Shown: piece by piece, positions 24,355 through 30,932 of the stretch
How positions within the stretch are numbered: the first letter of the stretch is position 1
Layout of the letters: every line of letters starts with the position of its first letter
From: Rhodoligotrophos appendicifer
GTDB lineage: Bacteria; Pseudomonadota; Alphaproteobacteria; Rhizobiales; Im1
Assembly: GCF_007474605.1 (NCBI RefSeq)
Contig: NZ_VHKL01000003.1
Location: 409,156 to 473,155, forward strand
Length of the DNA stretch: 64,000 bases
Direction: 5' to 3'
Notes under the pieces: model-generated
What the model was told of the DNA's origin: nothing
Databases searched by the model: none
Seen by the model: only the letters and a program-made list of their open reading frames with translations
Translations under genes and position numbers: made by a program

Positions 24355-26451
24355 ATGGCCATTGATGACGGTGAACGGCTGGTGTTGCTTCTGGAGGCCA
24401 GGATCACCCAATTTGAAAAGAACCTTCAGAAGGCTAATCGCACCGCCGGCAGATCGTTCGGCGATATTGAGAAACGCGGTCAGCAAAGCGCCGCACGCCT
24501 CGAAACGTCTTTCACAAGAGCTGGCGCAGGAGTGCAGGCCGGCATCGGTCGATTGAACGGCGCCCTTGGCACCTTGGGTTTGGGCGCCGGCATTGGCGTT
24601 GCCGCCGCAATTGCCTCGATCAAAACCGCCGTGAATGACCTCGCCACAGTTGCGGCAGATGCCAAGATGGCCGGTTTAGATAACGGCACCTTTCAGGAGT
24701 TGTCGTTCGCCGCTGGTCAATCTCGGATCGGCATTGATGCCGTCACTGATGGACTAAAGGAGCTGCAGCTTCGCGGTGACGAGTTCGCCGTCACCGGCAA
24801 GGGCAGCGCGGCCGAAGCCTTCGCACGCATTGGAATGACGCCAGAGGAAGTGCAGACCCGGCTCAAAGATCCTGCTGATATGCTCGAAACGATCATGGGA
24901 CGAATTCATGATCTTGATCGAGCAGCACAGATCCGCATCCTTGACGAGCTGCTTGGCGGGACCGCCGGTGAGCAGTTCATTCGGTTTCTCGCTCACGGCC
25001 AGGACGGCATCGCCAAACTTCGCCAGGAAGCTCGCGACACCGGCATGGTGCTTTCGGACGACGTTTTGGCCGAGGCCGAGAAGATCGATCGTGAGTTCTT
25101 AAAGATTAGCACGACGATCGACCGGAACATCAAAGGCTCCATCGTCTCCGTCATTGCCGCTACTCGTGAGTGGCTGGAGGAACTTCAGAAGGGATTGACG
25201 GAAATTGGCAGTTCCTCGATCTGGATGCGCATAGCCAATGCTCTGCCGCAAGATCCTTTCGCGCCTAAGCCGACCCTGATCAATGAGTGGAATGTTGCCG
25301 GCACCCAGTTGGCCGAGCTGATTCAAGATCAAGGGTCCTGGGAACTGCAGCTTGCCGACGCCCGCAAAGTTGCAGCTGAGACCGGCATCGATGTTGATCG
25401 CGACCGTGTGAAGGTGATCGAGGACCGGATTGCGGCTCTGAAGCGCGAGGAACAACAGCTCAGGGCTATGCCGGGCACGCCTAGCACGCCGTCGTATGGG
25501 CGGGCGAACGTCCAGAAATTTCCAGCCGAACCCAAGCCCTTTACTCCGGGGGAGACAGAGGCCGAGCGTAGGGCGCGAGAAGCGGCCGAAAAAGCCAGAG
25601 CAGACGCGGCAAGAGCTGCGCAGCGGGAGGCTGACGGAATTGCACGTGTGATCGATCAGCTTCGATTCGAGGAGGCTCAGCTTGGCCGCACGGAGGTTCA
25701 ACAGCGGATCGCAAATGAGCTTCGCAACGCTGGCACTGCCACGACCAGTGCACAGCGCCAGGAGATAGAGCGGCTTGTAAACGCCACTTATGAGCAGGAA
25801 CAGGCGGCAGCCGCCGCAGAGGAAGCACAGCGCAAGCTCACGGCCGCATGGGACGCTGCAGAAGGTATTGCAGCGAATGCACTAGGTGATGTGATCAGCG
25901 GCTTGAGGCAGGGAGAGAGCGCGGCGGATGCCCTGTCTGCTGCGCTTGATCGTGTGATCGACAAGCTGATTGACATGGCTACTCAGGAAGCCACAAGCGC
26001 CTTGTTCGACTTTGGCAAGACTGCGCTCGGATTCGGTGGTGCCGCATCCGGACCTACCTCGATCGTTCCGCCGGGGTTCGCCAAAGGTGCGGCATTCGAC
26101 AGTGGCCGTATAACACCATTCGCGTCCGGTGGAGTGGTCAATCGGGCGACGCTCTTTCCCATGCGCAACGGGACAGGCTTAATGGGCGAGGCTGGACCAG
26201 AGGGCATCCTGCCTTTGCGCCGGTTGCCCGGCGGCGATCTTGGAGTGCAGAGCACGACTGGACGGGGCGGCGGCAATGTGCAGACGATTACGCTCGCGCC
26301 ATCGGTCACGATCAATGCCAAGGGCGGCACTCAGGAGCAGAACAAGGATCTCGCCGATCAGGTCACGACGCAGATCGAGCGGTCGATGCGCGGTCTGATA
26401 GCAGTTGAACTTCGGCAACAGATGCGTCCGGGAGGTTTGCTGTACGCCTAG
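24355..26451 (+). CDS. Tail tape measure protein
   Basis: This 698-residue protein sets tail length in siphophages. It has an N-terminal coiled region, a glycine-rich hydrophobic helix at 66-90, and a long Ala/Glu/Arg coiled coil around 400-500. The C-terminus F-A-S-G-G-V-V then M-G-E-A-G-P-E-G-I-L-P-L-R-R is typical of tape measures. It is the last rightward gene of the element. Nothing downstream encodes distal tail, baseplate or receptor-binding proteins. It is short, implying a tail of roughly 100 nm at most by the usual proportionality. Confidence 0.9.
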   Translation: MAIDDGERLVLLLEARITQFEKNLQKANRTAGRSFGDIEKRGQQSAARLETSFTRAGAGVQAGIGRLNGALGTLGLGAGIGVAAAIASIKTAVNDLATVAADAKMAGLDNGTFQELSFAAGQSRIGIDAVTDGLKELQLRGDEFAVTGKGSAAEAFARIGMTPEEVQTRLKDPADMLETIMGRIHDLDRAAQIRILDELLGGTAGEQFIRFLAHGQDGIAKLRQEARDTGMVLSDDVLAEAEKIDREFLKISTTIDRNIKGSIVSVIAATREWLEELQKGLTEIGSSSIWMRIANALPQDPFAPKPTLINEWNVAGTQLAELIQDQGSWELQLADARKVAAETGIDVDRDRVKVIEDRIAALKREEQQLRAMPGTPSTPSYGRANVQKFPAEPKPFTPGETEAERRAREAAEKARADAARAAQREADGIARVIDQLRFEEAQLGRTEVQQRIANELRNAGTATTSAQRQEIERLVNATYEQEQAAAAAEEAQRKLTAAWDAAEGIAANALGDVISGLRQGESAADALSAALDRVIDKLIDMATQEATSALFDFGKTALGFGGAASGPTSIVPPGFAKGAAFDSGRITPFASGGVVNRATLFPMRNGTGLMGEAGPEGILPLRRLPGGDLGVQSTTGRGGGNVQTITLAPSVTINAKGGTQEQNKDLADQVTTQIERSMRGLIAVELRQQMRPGGLLYA

Positions 26452-26460
26452 GTGTCGAGC

Positions 26461-26482
26461 GATCTACCGAGGAAAGTAGATC
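26461..26482. terminator. Candidate hairpin between convergent tape measure and HEPN genes
   Basis: A perfect 7-bp inverted repeat GATCTAC-cgaggaaa-GTAGATC lies in the 29-base gap between two converging genes and reaches into the HEPN stop codon. No run of T follows on either strand, so a Rho-independent terminator is only weakly supported. Confidence 0.35.
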
Positions 26483-27398
26483 ACTCTTCAAGAATTTTCA
26501 GCACCAGTGATCGAGCTAACTCGGTTGCATCCTGACTTAGTTGTGCCACGTCAAGACCGTCTAATCCTTCGTCACCATGAAGAATTTTACCCCTTTTGGA
26601 ATATATTCTCGCAAATTCTCTTGACGCTTCTTTTGAAATGTATTTCCGAACGATGCGTTTACAAGCCGCAGTAGGACCCTCTTTTAGCTGCCAACCGATG
26701 ATCTCCGATACCCGCTTCTTAGTTTCGATGGCCGCATCGGAATTATCAACTGCCGCCATCGCAATTTGAAGGAGATCACGTTCTGCGTCTGGCCGCGCTT
26801 CACTTATGGCCAACGCCTCAATAGCAGAAATAGCCAATATGAATTTAGCAACATGAGATTTTTCTATGTAAGCAGATGATAAAAACTCAACAGATCTTTT
26901 AACAACATCATTTACTATCATTTTGTCGCCAAAATACTGGCACATCGTTTCTATAAATATCTCCGGAGAACCGGTGACTGTACCAGTGGCTTCAAATTTC
27001 ATGTATATAGTAGGAATTTTCTCGCTGTACACAGATAGGCCAAGCACATTGTCAGCGAGCCTATGACCAAACTTTCTAAAAATATCGTCTTTGACTGTTT
27101 GCCCCCACCCTGAAGTCGGGAGGTCTTTTCCGAGGTTTACCCCTGATCTGGTGGAAACAGACGTTACCAGAAGAGCTCTCTTGACACGTTCACCGAAATC
27201 ACGAGCGGTGGATTCTGACTCTAGCCCTTCAGCTTTCAAAACCAGCTCAGTAACCTTCTTCAGCGGTTCTTCTGATCGTGACAGAAGGGAAACCGGTACT
27301 CCCGCAAGTGAAAAATCGAGTCTCGGCTCGTCACTGGTCACCGACCTTCCAGTGAAGAACCGCAGACGCATTGTGTACGTCTCTGGTGAATCCGCCAT
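26481..27398 (-). CDS. HEPN-like domain protein, probable cargo or defence gene
   Basis: This 305-residue protein has a C-terminal all-helical region resembling Apea-type HEPN domains: S-H-V-A-K-F-I-L-A-I-S-A-I-E-A-L-A near residue 190 and S-K-R-G-K-I-L-H-G-D-E-G near residue 275. The latter gives the R-x4-H motif expected of HEPN ribonucleases. The N-terminal half is unassigned. The start could also be GTG 27413, which abuts the upstream stop; ATG 27398 has GGGA ahead. AT-richer codon use than the head module suggests a separate origin. An RNA-cleaving defence function is inference. Confidence 0.6.
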   Translation of the reverse strand: MADSPETYTMRLRFFTGRSVTSDEPRLDFSLAGVPVSLLSRSEEPLKKVTELVLKAEGLESESTARDFGERVKRALLVTSVSTRSGVNLGKDLPTSGWGQTVKDDIFRKFGHRLADNVLGLSVYSEKIPTIYMKFEATGTVTGSPEIFIETMCQYFGDKMIVNDVVKRSVEFLSSAYIEKSHVAKFILAISAIEALAISEARPDAERDLLQIAMAAVDNSDAAIETKKRVSEIIGWQLKEGPTAACKRIVRKYISKEASREFARIYSKRGKILHGDEGLDGLDVAQLSQDATELARSLVLKILEE

Positions 27399-27413
27399 TT
27401 TGTGTCCCGACAC

Positions 27414-28066
27414 TTAGGGTGTGAACGCCTTCCAGATTCCGTCGGCCTCTAGGGCTCTAATAACGTCTACTCCACGACGCACCTTGAATCGGTTGATATC
27501 CTTCCACCGGGGGAGTTCTCGCATGCGACTGGCGATTGTCTCTAAGGTCGCGCCTGCGCCCCGTTCCATGCGCTCTTTGACTTCAGCAAACCAAAGCTCA
27601 GCGTAAAATTGCTCTCGGCCTTTAATCTTTCTAAGGCGTGGGGATAGAGGCGAAGTCGACGTTGCAGCGAGCAGCTTCACCCGCCGCTCCAAACACTCTG
27701 CTTTTAGGCGCTCGTGAAAGGCCGAGGCTTTAGCGCGGGCCGCGTCCAGCTTCTGGTTTTCCTCTGCTTTGCGACTGGCCGCGTTGCGCGCGCGCGTGAT
27801 CCGGCGCTTCGCTGACGCAGCAATCGCATAAACCTGTGAGAATATTGCCTGTAATCAGCCCTGAGCTTCTCGTTCTTTTCCTTCCACTCAGGGATGTTCT
27901 CTAGGAGCCGCCTAGCTTCCTCATCCTCGTCCTTGGCATCTTCCTCATCAACTTCCGGCTCAACAGGTCCACGGGACCATTCATAACCCAACGGCTGACC
28001 GGGCTGAGACAGTTTTTTCCCGCCGGATGCCTCGGTACCATCATCTTCAGTGTCACCGTTCGACAT
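27414..28066 (-). pseudogene. Single gene broken by a frameshift near 27830-27860
   Basis: Reading leftward, a frame opens at ATG 28066 (acidic segment E-P-E-V-D-E-E-D-A-K-D-E-D-E-E-A, then L-R-A-D-Y-R-Q-Y-S-H-R-F). It continues out of frame to 27704 as a low-quality Arg-rich tail. A second frame, open from 27854 to the stop at 27414, carries well-formed sequence (R-K-A-E-E-N-Q-K-L-D-A-A-R-A-K, then E-R-R-V-K-L-L-A-A). Joining them near 27840 gives one protein of about 215 residues. The 653-base span is not a multiple of three. No slippery heptamer is evident, so mutation or a sequencing error is likelier than programmed shifting. The function is unknown. Confidence 0.6.
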
Positions 28067-28113
28067 CGCCAGCCTCTACAATGTGTCGCCCAAGCGCCAG
28101 CAGCTGGCATCTA

Positions 28114-28575
28114 TTACGCGGCCCGCTCTGCCGCGAGGCGGATCTGATGGGCGAATTCCTGTGCAATCGAAACCGGCATTACGCGCTTGGCGGCTGTCTC
28201 AGTCAGGTCGTCATGAATAGCTAGCCGAACCGCTGAGCCGACGCGATCGACTTCCATCTTATCGCTGGTACTCTTGAATGAAACCGACGCCCTGCCAGCT
28301 TTGTGCGAGATCTGATCGATAGCATTTGCCAGTCCAATCGCCTCGCTTACGTTCAATCCAGCGGTGGTGATGTTCTCAACCGTGATCGCGATCCGAAGTC
28401 CGACGTTGGTTTTAACAACTTCGGCGCCCAGACCGGGCATGTCTCGACTGAGACCTTCCTTCTCCAGCTCCTGAGCGATTAAGCTACCAAGGACCTCCGT
28501 CATGGGCTTGCCATGGTGCCTGGACAGCCGCTTCAACTGCGAAGCCCGTTCATCTGGAATTTTAAGCATGGCCAT
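28114..28575 (-). CDS. Ribbon-helix-helix-like protein, possible regulator
   Basis: This 153-residue protein has an N-terminal segment (L-K-I-P-D-E-R-A-S-Q-L-K-R-L, then G-K-P-M-T-E-V-L-G-S-L-I-A-Q-E-L-E-K) that fits a strand plus two helices of the Arc/MetJ class. The remaining 100 residues are unassigned. AAGGGAG lies 6 bases before the ATG. It is the only candidate DNA-binding regulator in the element and is transcribed from the repeat-rich gap. It may control the element or belong to an antitoxin-like group; no toxin partner is obvious. Confidence 0.5.
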   Translation of the reverse strand: MAMLKIPDERASQLKRLSRHHGKPMTEVLGSLIAQELEKEGLSRDMPGLGAEVVKTNVGLRIAITVENITTAGLNVSEAIGLANAIDQISHKAGRASVSFKSTSDKMEVDRVGSAVRLAIHDDLTETAAKRVMPVSIAQEFAHQIRLAAERAA

Positions 28576-28599
28576 CTGAGGCTCCCTTATTACAAGCTA

Positions 28600-28655
28600 T
28601 ACTTATAATACCAGTTATATCACTTGTGAGCAATAATCTCGAAAGTTACTGGTTA
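28600..28655 (-). promoter_or_regulatory. AT-rich promoter region of the RHH-like gene with ACCAGT/ACTGGT boxes
   Basis: The 50 bases upstream of the leftward gene are AT-rich with TATAAT-like steps (minus-strand TATTATA around 28604-28610). ACCAGT at 28610-28615 and ACTGGT at 28648-28653 form widely spaced inverted boxes. This suits a small autoregulator, but the evidence is only positional. Confidence 0.35.
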
Positions 28656-28672
28656 TCCGGTGACTATGGCTT

Positions 28673-28739
28673 CCTTCTATCTAGCACAGGGTGTGTCCTC
28701 TTGCGCTTATGTTGGACACACCCTGTGCTAGACAGAAGG
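28673..28739. repeat. 26-bp inverted repeat with one mismatch
   Basis: The left arm 28673-28698 and right arm 28714-28739 are complementary at 25 of 26 positions around a 15-base spacer; the mismatch is at 28679/28733. The inner 19 bp pair perfectly and contain TCTAGCACAGGG and TGTGTCC. The same core recurs nearby at about 28770-28782 (minus orientation) and 28827-28845 (plus orientation), so the arms belong to a repeated-box family rather than a lone terminator. Confidence 0.85.
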
Positions 28740-28769
28740 GCTTGAAATGCATTTTTCGTTGAAAAAACT

Positions 28770-28845
28770 TGTGCTAGACAGACTAGATACAAATTGGCTG
28801 ATTTCGGCCGTTTTCTTCAGTATTTGTCTAGCACAGGAAATGTCC
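28770..28845. repeat. Two further CTAGCACA boxes (iteron-like)
   Basis: TTGTGCTAGACAG at about 28769-28781 is the reverse complement of the CTGTCTAGCACAA form. TGTCTAGCACAGG with a trailing TGTCC occurs at 28826-28845. With the two inverted-repeat arms this makes four copies of a CTGTCTAGCACAGG-like box in 170 bases, two in each orientation. Confidence 0.7.
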
Positions 28846-28862
28846 CTATTATTAGTCTTGGA

Positions 28863-28878
28863 AGTGTAGAGGTACACT
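28863..28878. repeat. 16-bp palindrome AGTGTA-gagg-TACACT
   Basis: Six-base perfect arms flank a four-base spacer, directly after the CTAGCACA box array. The size fits a dimeric repressor site. There is no gene start nearby on the plus strand until 29335, so its target is unclear. Confidence 0.5.
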
Positions 28879-28916
28879 AAAGACAAGTATCTAATCTTTC
28901 GATGAGCCCCGGGCTC

Positions 28917-28980
28917 GCTCCGCTCGCAAGAAAGAGCTCCGCTTGCGCTCCGCGAGATCGGCGCCTCCGGCCCGCTCCGC
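28917..28980. repeat. Four GCTCCGC repeats in a GC-rich block
   Basis: GCTCCGC occurs at 28917-28923, 28936-28942, 28947-28953 and 28974-28980. It lies within a block that also contains short palindromes such as GAGCC-ccg-GGCTC. The block is much richer in GC than the AT-rich DNA around it. No coding frame is persuasive here. Confidence 0.6.
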
Positions 28981-29334
28981 GGGACCGTCGTCCGATCTCC
29001 AGAAAGCATTTCCCCCTACCGAAGATATCAGATCCTCCGGTATGGGGTCCGGTTCGCAAGGCGTCTTCAATCTCCAAACACCCTCCGGTTCCCAGCACCG
29101 CCTCCAGGCCTGCAGCCGCAACGTCCGGCGAAAACCTCAGCGTGCCGCGCGGAACAAGTAAATTCACTATAAAACAACTACTCCCGGTACATTTCACAAC
29201 AAAAATAAGTAAGTACTGACTTACTGAATTATCTTAGGAAATAAATAGAGTTTTAATTTGCGTTTTACCGCAAGACATGCGAATCAGTTCAATGCCCGGT
29301 GTCGGCGGGTGCTTTGATTTAGGGGAGCCGCAGA

Positions 29335-29520
29335 GTGAAAAATGTTTACATAGATAATCAGTTATACCGAACGTTGGTAGTTACTCTTGAGAACCGCCAG
29401 CTTTGTCCCGCTTCCGGGGAAACTGAGGACGTGGCGATGCTGTTAGGGCATGCCGGCGTCTGGCCTAAGTGGATTAAAGATGACGTAAGGCGCAGCGAAG
29501 CTCATGAACAAGCTAGATAG
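29335..29520 (+). CDS. Small hypothetical protein
   Basis: A 61-residue frame starts at GTG 29335, preceded by AGGGGAG at a good distance. The product (K-N-V-Y-I-D-N-Q-L-Y-R-T-L-V-V at the start, charged at the end) matches no family I recognise. It has no membrane span or signal. It is the only rightward frame in the right arm of the element and could be a small regulator or excisionase, but there is no direct evidence. It may not be a gene. Confidence 0.35.
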   Translation: MKNVYIDNQLYRTLVVTLENRQLCPASGETEDVAMLLGHAGVWPKWIKDDVRRSEAHEQAR

Positions 29521-29579
29521 CCCCTGGGATCGCCTGCGAGGGGTGCTGGAGAACCAAGATCGCTTTTGATCTGTGGGAA

Positions 29580-30539
29580 TTATGCGCCGATAACTTCCAC
29601 CGGCTTGCCCGCAGAGCGCAACTCGACTCTTAGTACGCCGTTCTGGCGCGCCAGTGTCTGTCCGGGCTTTCGCATATTCGCCTCGTAATCGGGGCGAGCA
29701 AGCAGGCTGCCAATCTGGCGGCCGACGAGAGTGAAATCTATATGTTGCCATCTCGCCTGGCATTGCTGCGAAAACTGAATTACGAGCGATGTACCTCCAG
29801 CGGACATGGGCATCCAAAAAGCATTACCGTTGGGGATTGGCATATACGGAGGTAGAAACTGAACAGTGCTGTCAGGGGCAATGAGACCAGCTTCCGCCAA
29901 CCGTTTCCACCTGGCGAACCATTCCCCGCGTTGAAACTCAATGCTGTAATCGACAGCGTTGCCGACACTCTTAGCCCAGACCAGGGTGAAATCTTGTGCG
30001 ACTGCCTGATCCAATTCGGAAACTGCTCGAAGGGTTCTCAACGCGAATGATCCCGGTCGAGTAACCTCGCCCACCAAAATACCCGCAAACAAGTGTTGTA
30101 ATTGCTCGGATGACGCGTCTTCTGCGAAGCGCATGAATGAGTTCATCCAATCGTCCCCTGGAGGAGCCGCCTTACTGTCGTCGCCAACGGCCGAAGCCTC
30201 ATCAGCCAGATGCTCCGTCGCTCGCTGTGCGACCTGCATCCTGTTCATTACCTTGCGGACCGTAGTTGGCAAATAAATCTCGGCTGCAGCTTGCATAACA
30301 GTGGGGTCGTTCAGTCCCATCTCGGCAACACCCTTGGCTAGCGTTGCTGCCACGTAGGACCTTGCCGCCGTGATATCCTCTACCGACTGAGCCGGCCTTT
30401 TCATTAATGCTGCGGGAATCGCAGTAACTCCGCCCAGCAAATTGCTAAGAGCTTTTAGAAAACTCGTCTTAACTGGGGCAGGTAAGTTGGCGGCTCCCTC
30501 CATTATGGTCGCGACGGTGGTTATTTCTTCTTTGTCCAT
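29580..30539 (-). CDS. DUF2806-domain protein, probable cargo gene
   Basis: This 319-residue protein has DUF2806 features: a helical N-terminus, then D-D-W-M-N-S-F-M-R-F-A-E-D-A-S-S near residue 128, and L-F-A-G-I-L-V-G-E-V-T-R-P-G-S-F-A-L-R-T-L near residue 150. The function of DUF2806 is not established; members often occur in mobile elements. It is the last gene before the right attachment repeat, a position where prophages and islands typically keep cargo such as defence or fitness genes. It appears intact and is monocistronic. Confidence 0.75.
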   Translation of the reverse strand: MDKEEITTVATIMEGAANLPAPVKTSFLKALSNLLGGVTAIPAALMKRPAQSVEDITAARSYVAATLAKGVAEMGLNDPTVMQAAAEIYLPTTVRKVMNRMQVAQRATEHLADEASAVGDDSKAAPPGDDWMNSFMRFAEDASSEQLQHLFAGILVGEVTRPGSFALRTLRAVSELDQAVAQDFTLVWAKSVGNAVDYSIEFQRGEWFARWKRLAEAGLIAPDSTVQFLPPYMPIPNGNAFWMPMSAGGTSLVIQFSQQCQARWQHIDFTLVGRQIGSLLARPDYEANMRKPGQTLARQNGVLRVELRSAGKPVEVIGA

Positions 30540-30787
30540 TGGCCGTCCAATTCACATAAATAAGCGTGGGCCCTTCCCAACCAGTGATCTTAACGTCATT
30601 TATTGTGCTCGCAAACTCACCTGTCTCACTGGCTTACGTCGCCTCTAGCCGGTCCATGCGGTTACCAAGGTGACTGCGAACTTAGATAAGACAATCACGC
30701 CATTCTGCATCAAGCAGGTGTTACGGGCAGAACCACAGCTATAAATATTAATCTATTTAATTCAAATACTTATGGGAATTTGTGGCC

Positions 30788-30809
30788 ATCCTGGCGCCCC
30801 AGCCATCCA
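30788..30809 (+). repeat. attR: right 22-bp attachment repeat
   Basis: This is an exact copy of 12649-12670, i.e. the tRNA-Gln 3' end plus four bases, without the rest of a tRNA. Composition changes sharply here, from AT-rich element DNA to GC-rich chromosome. Together with attL it fixes the element length at 18,139 bp. Confidence 0.92.
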
Positions 30810-30880
30810 CCCCATCCCTCCGCCCCATGGCGGCCCGGCCCCGTCCTGACGGCGGCGCAGGCCCCCTGTCGCTGACCCCC

Positions 30881-30901
30881 GTGCGGCGCGGCACGCCGCA
30901 C
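30881..30901 (-). terminator. Hairpin downstream of the GntR gene
   Basis: A perfect 8-bp inverted repeat GTGCGGCG-cggca-CGCCGCAC lies 32 bases past the stop of the leftward GntR gene. No T run follows on the minus strand, so it may be a transcript-end stabiliser rather than a classical terminator. Confidence 0.4.
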
Positions 30902-30932
30902 GCCCCTGATCGCCCCGCCCCGCAGCCGCCTC

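Larger units (their letters stand above)
28576..29334. other. 759-base intergenic region with promoters, palindromes and repeats
   Basis: No convincing gene lies here. The left part (28600-28660) is the promoter of the leftward gene. The middle (28673-28878) holds a 26-bp inverted repeat, four CTAGCACA-type boxes and a 16-bp palindrome. Positions 28910-28985 carry GC-rich GCTCCGC repeats. The rest (29000-29320) shows nothing I can name apart from AT-rich DNA after 29155. Possible uses are a replication origin, an operator array or a packaging site. Confidence 0.7.
12649..30809. mobile_element. 18.1-kb integrated head-module element (satellite-like or defective prophage) in tRNA-Gln
   Basis: A tyrosine integrase next to tRNA-Gln, 22-bp direct repeats at both ends and an internal phage structural operon define the element. 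One-direction genes run integrase, portal, tail-chaperone-like, protease, capsid, a capsid-adjacent protein, second chaperone-like, collagen-like, spike base, HNH, connector set, terminases and tape measure. The leftward right arm carries HEPN, frameshifted, ribbon-helix-helix-like and DUF2806 genes. I found no tail tube, distal tail, receptor fibre, lysis, primase or cI-type gene. Base composition of the right arm is lower in GC than the chromosome. Size and gene set resemble capsid-forming phage-inducible islands, but the tape measure argues for prophage decay as an alternative. Confidence 0.9.
30540..30932. other. Right boundary gap around attR
   Basis: Bases 30540-30787 belong to the element and end in an AT-rich stretch (30740-30780) like the bent arm DNA often flanking attachment sites. 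The 22-bp attR repeat is at 30788-30809. Bases 30810-30932 are GC-rich chromosome with no gene, carrying an 8-bp hairpin at 30881-30901. I see no other feature. Confidence 0.6.

Noticed and set aside
27830-27860. Programmed -1 frameshift joining the two halves
   Set aside because: No slippery heptamer in the right phase and no downstream hairpin; mutation or sequencing error is simpler.
28673-28739. The 26-bp inverted repeat as a simple Rho-independent terminator
   Set aside because: No T run follows on either strand and no gene ends nearby on the plus strand; its core recurs as separate boxes.
28673-28845. CRISPR array
   Set aside because: Copies are in both orientations with unequal spacing, and no cas gene is present.
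28728-29219. Several overlapping open frames on both strands in the repeat-rich gap
   Set aside because: They have no ribosome sites, odd composition and no recognisable sequence; the DNA repeats explain them.
12649-30809. Complete temperate siphophage
   Set aside because: Tail tube, distal tail, lysis and replication genes could not be found, and the span is half the usual size.
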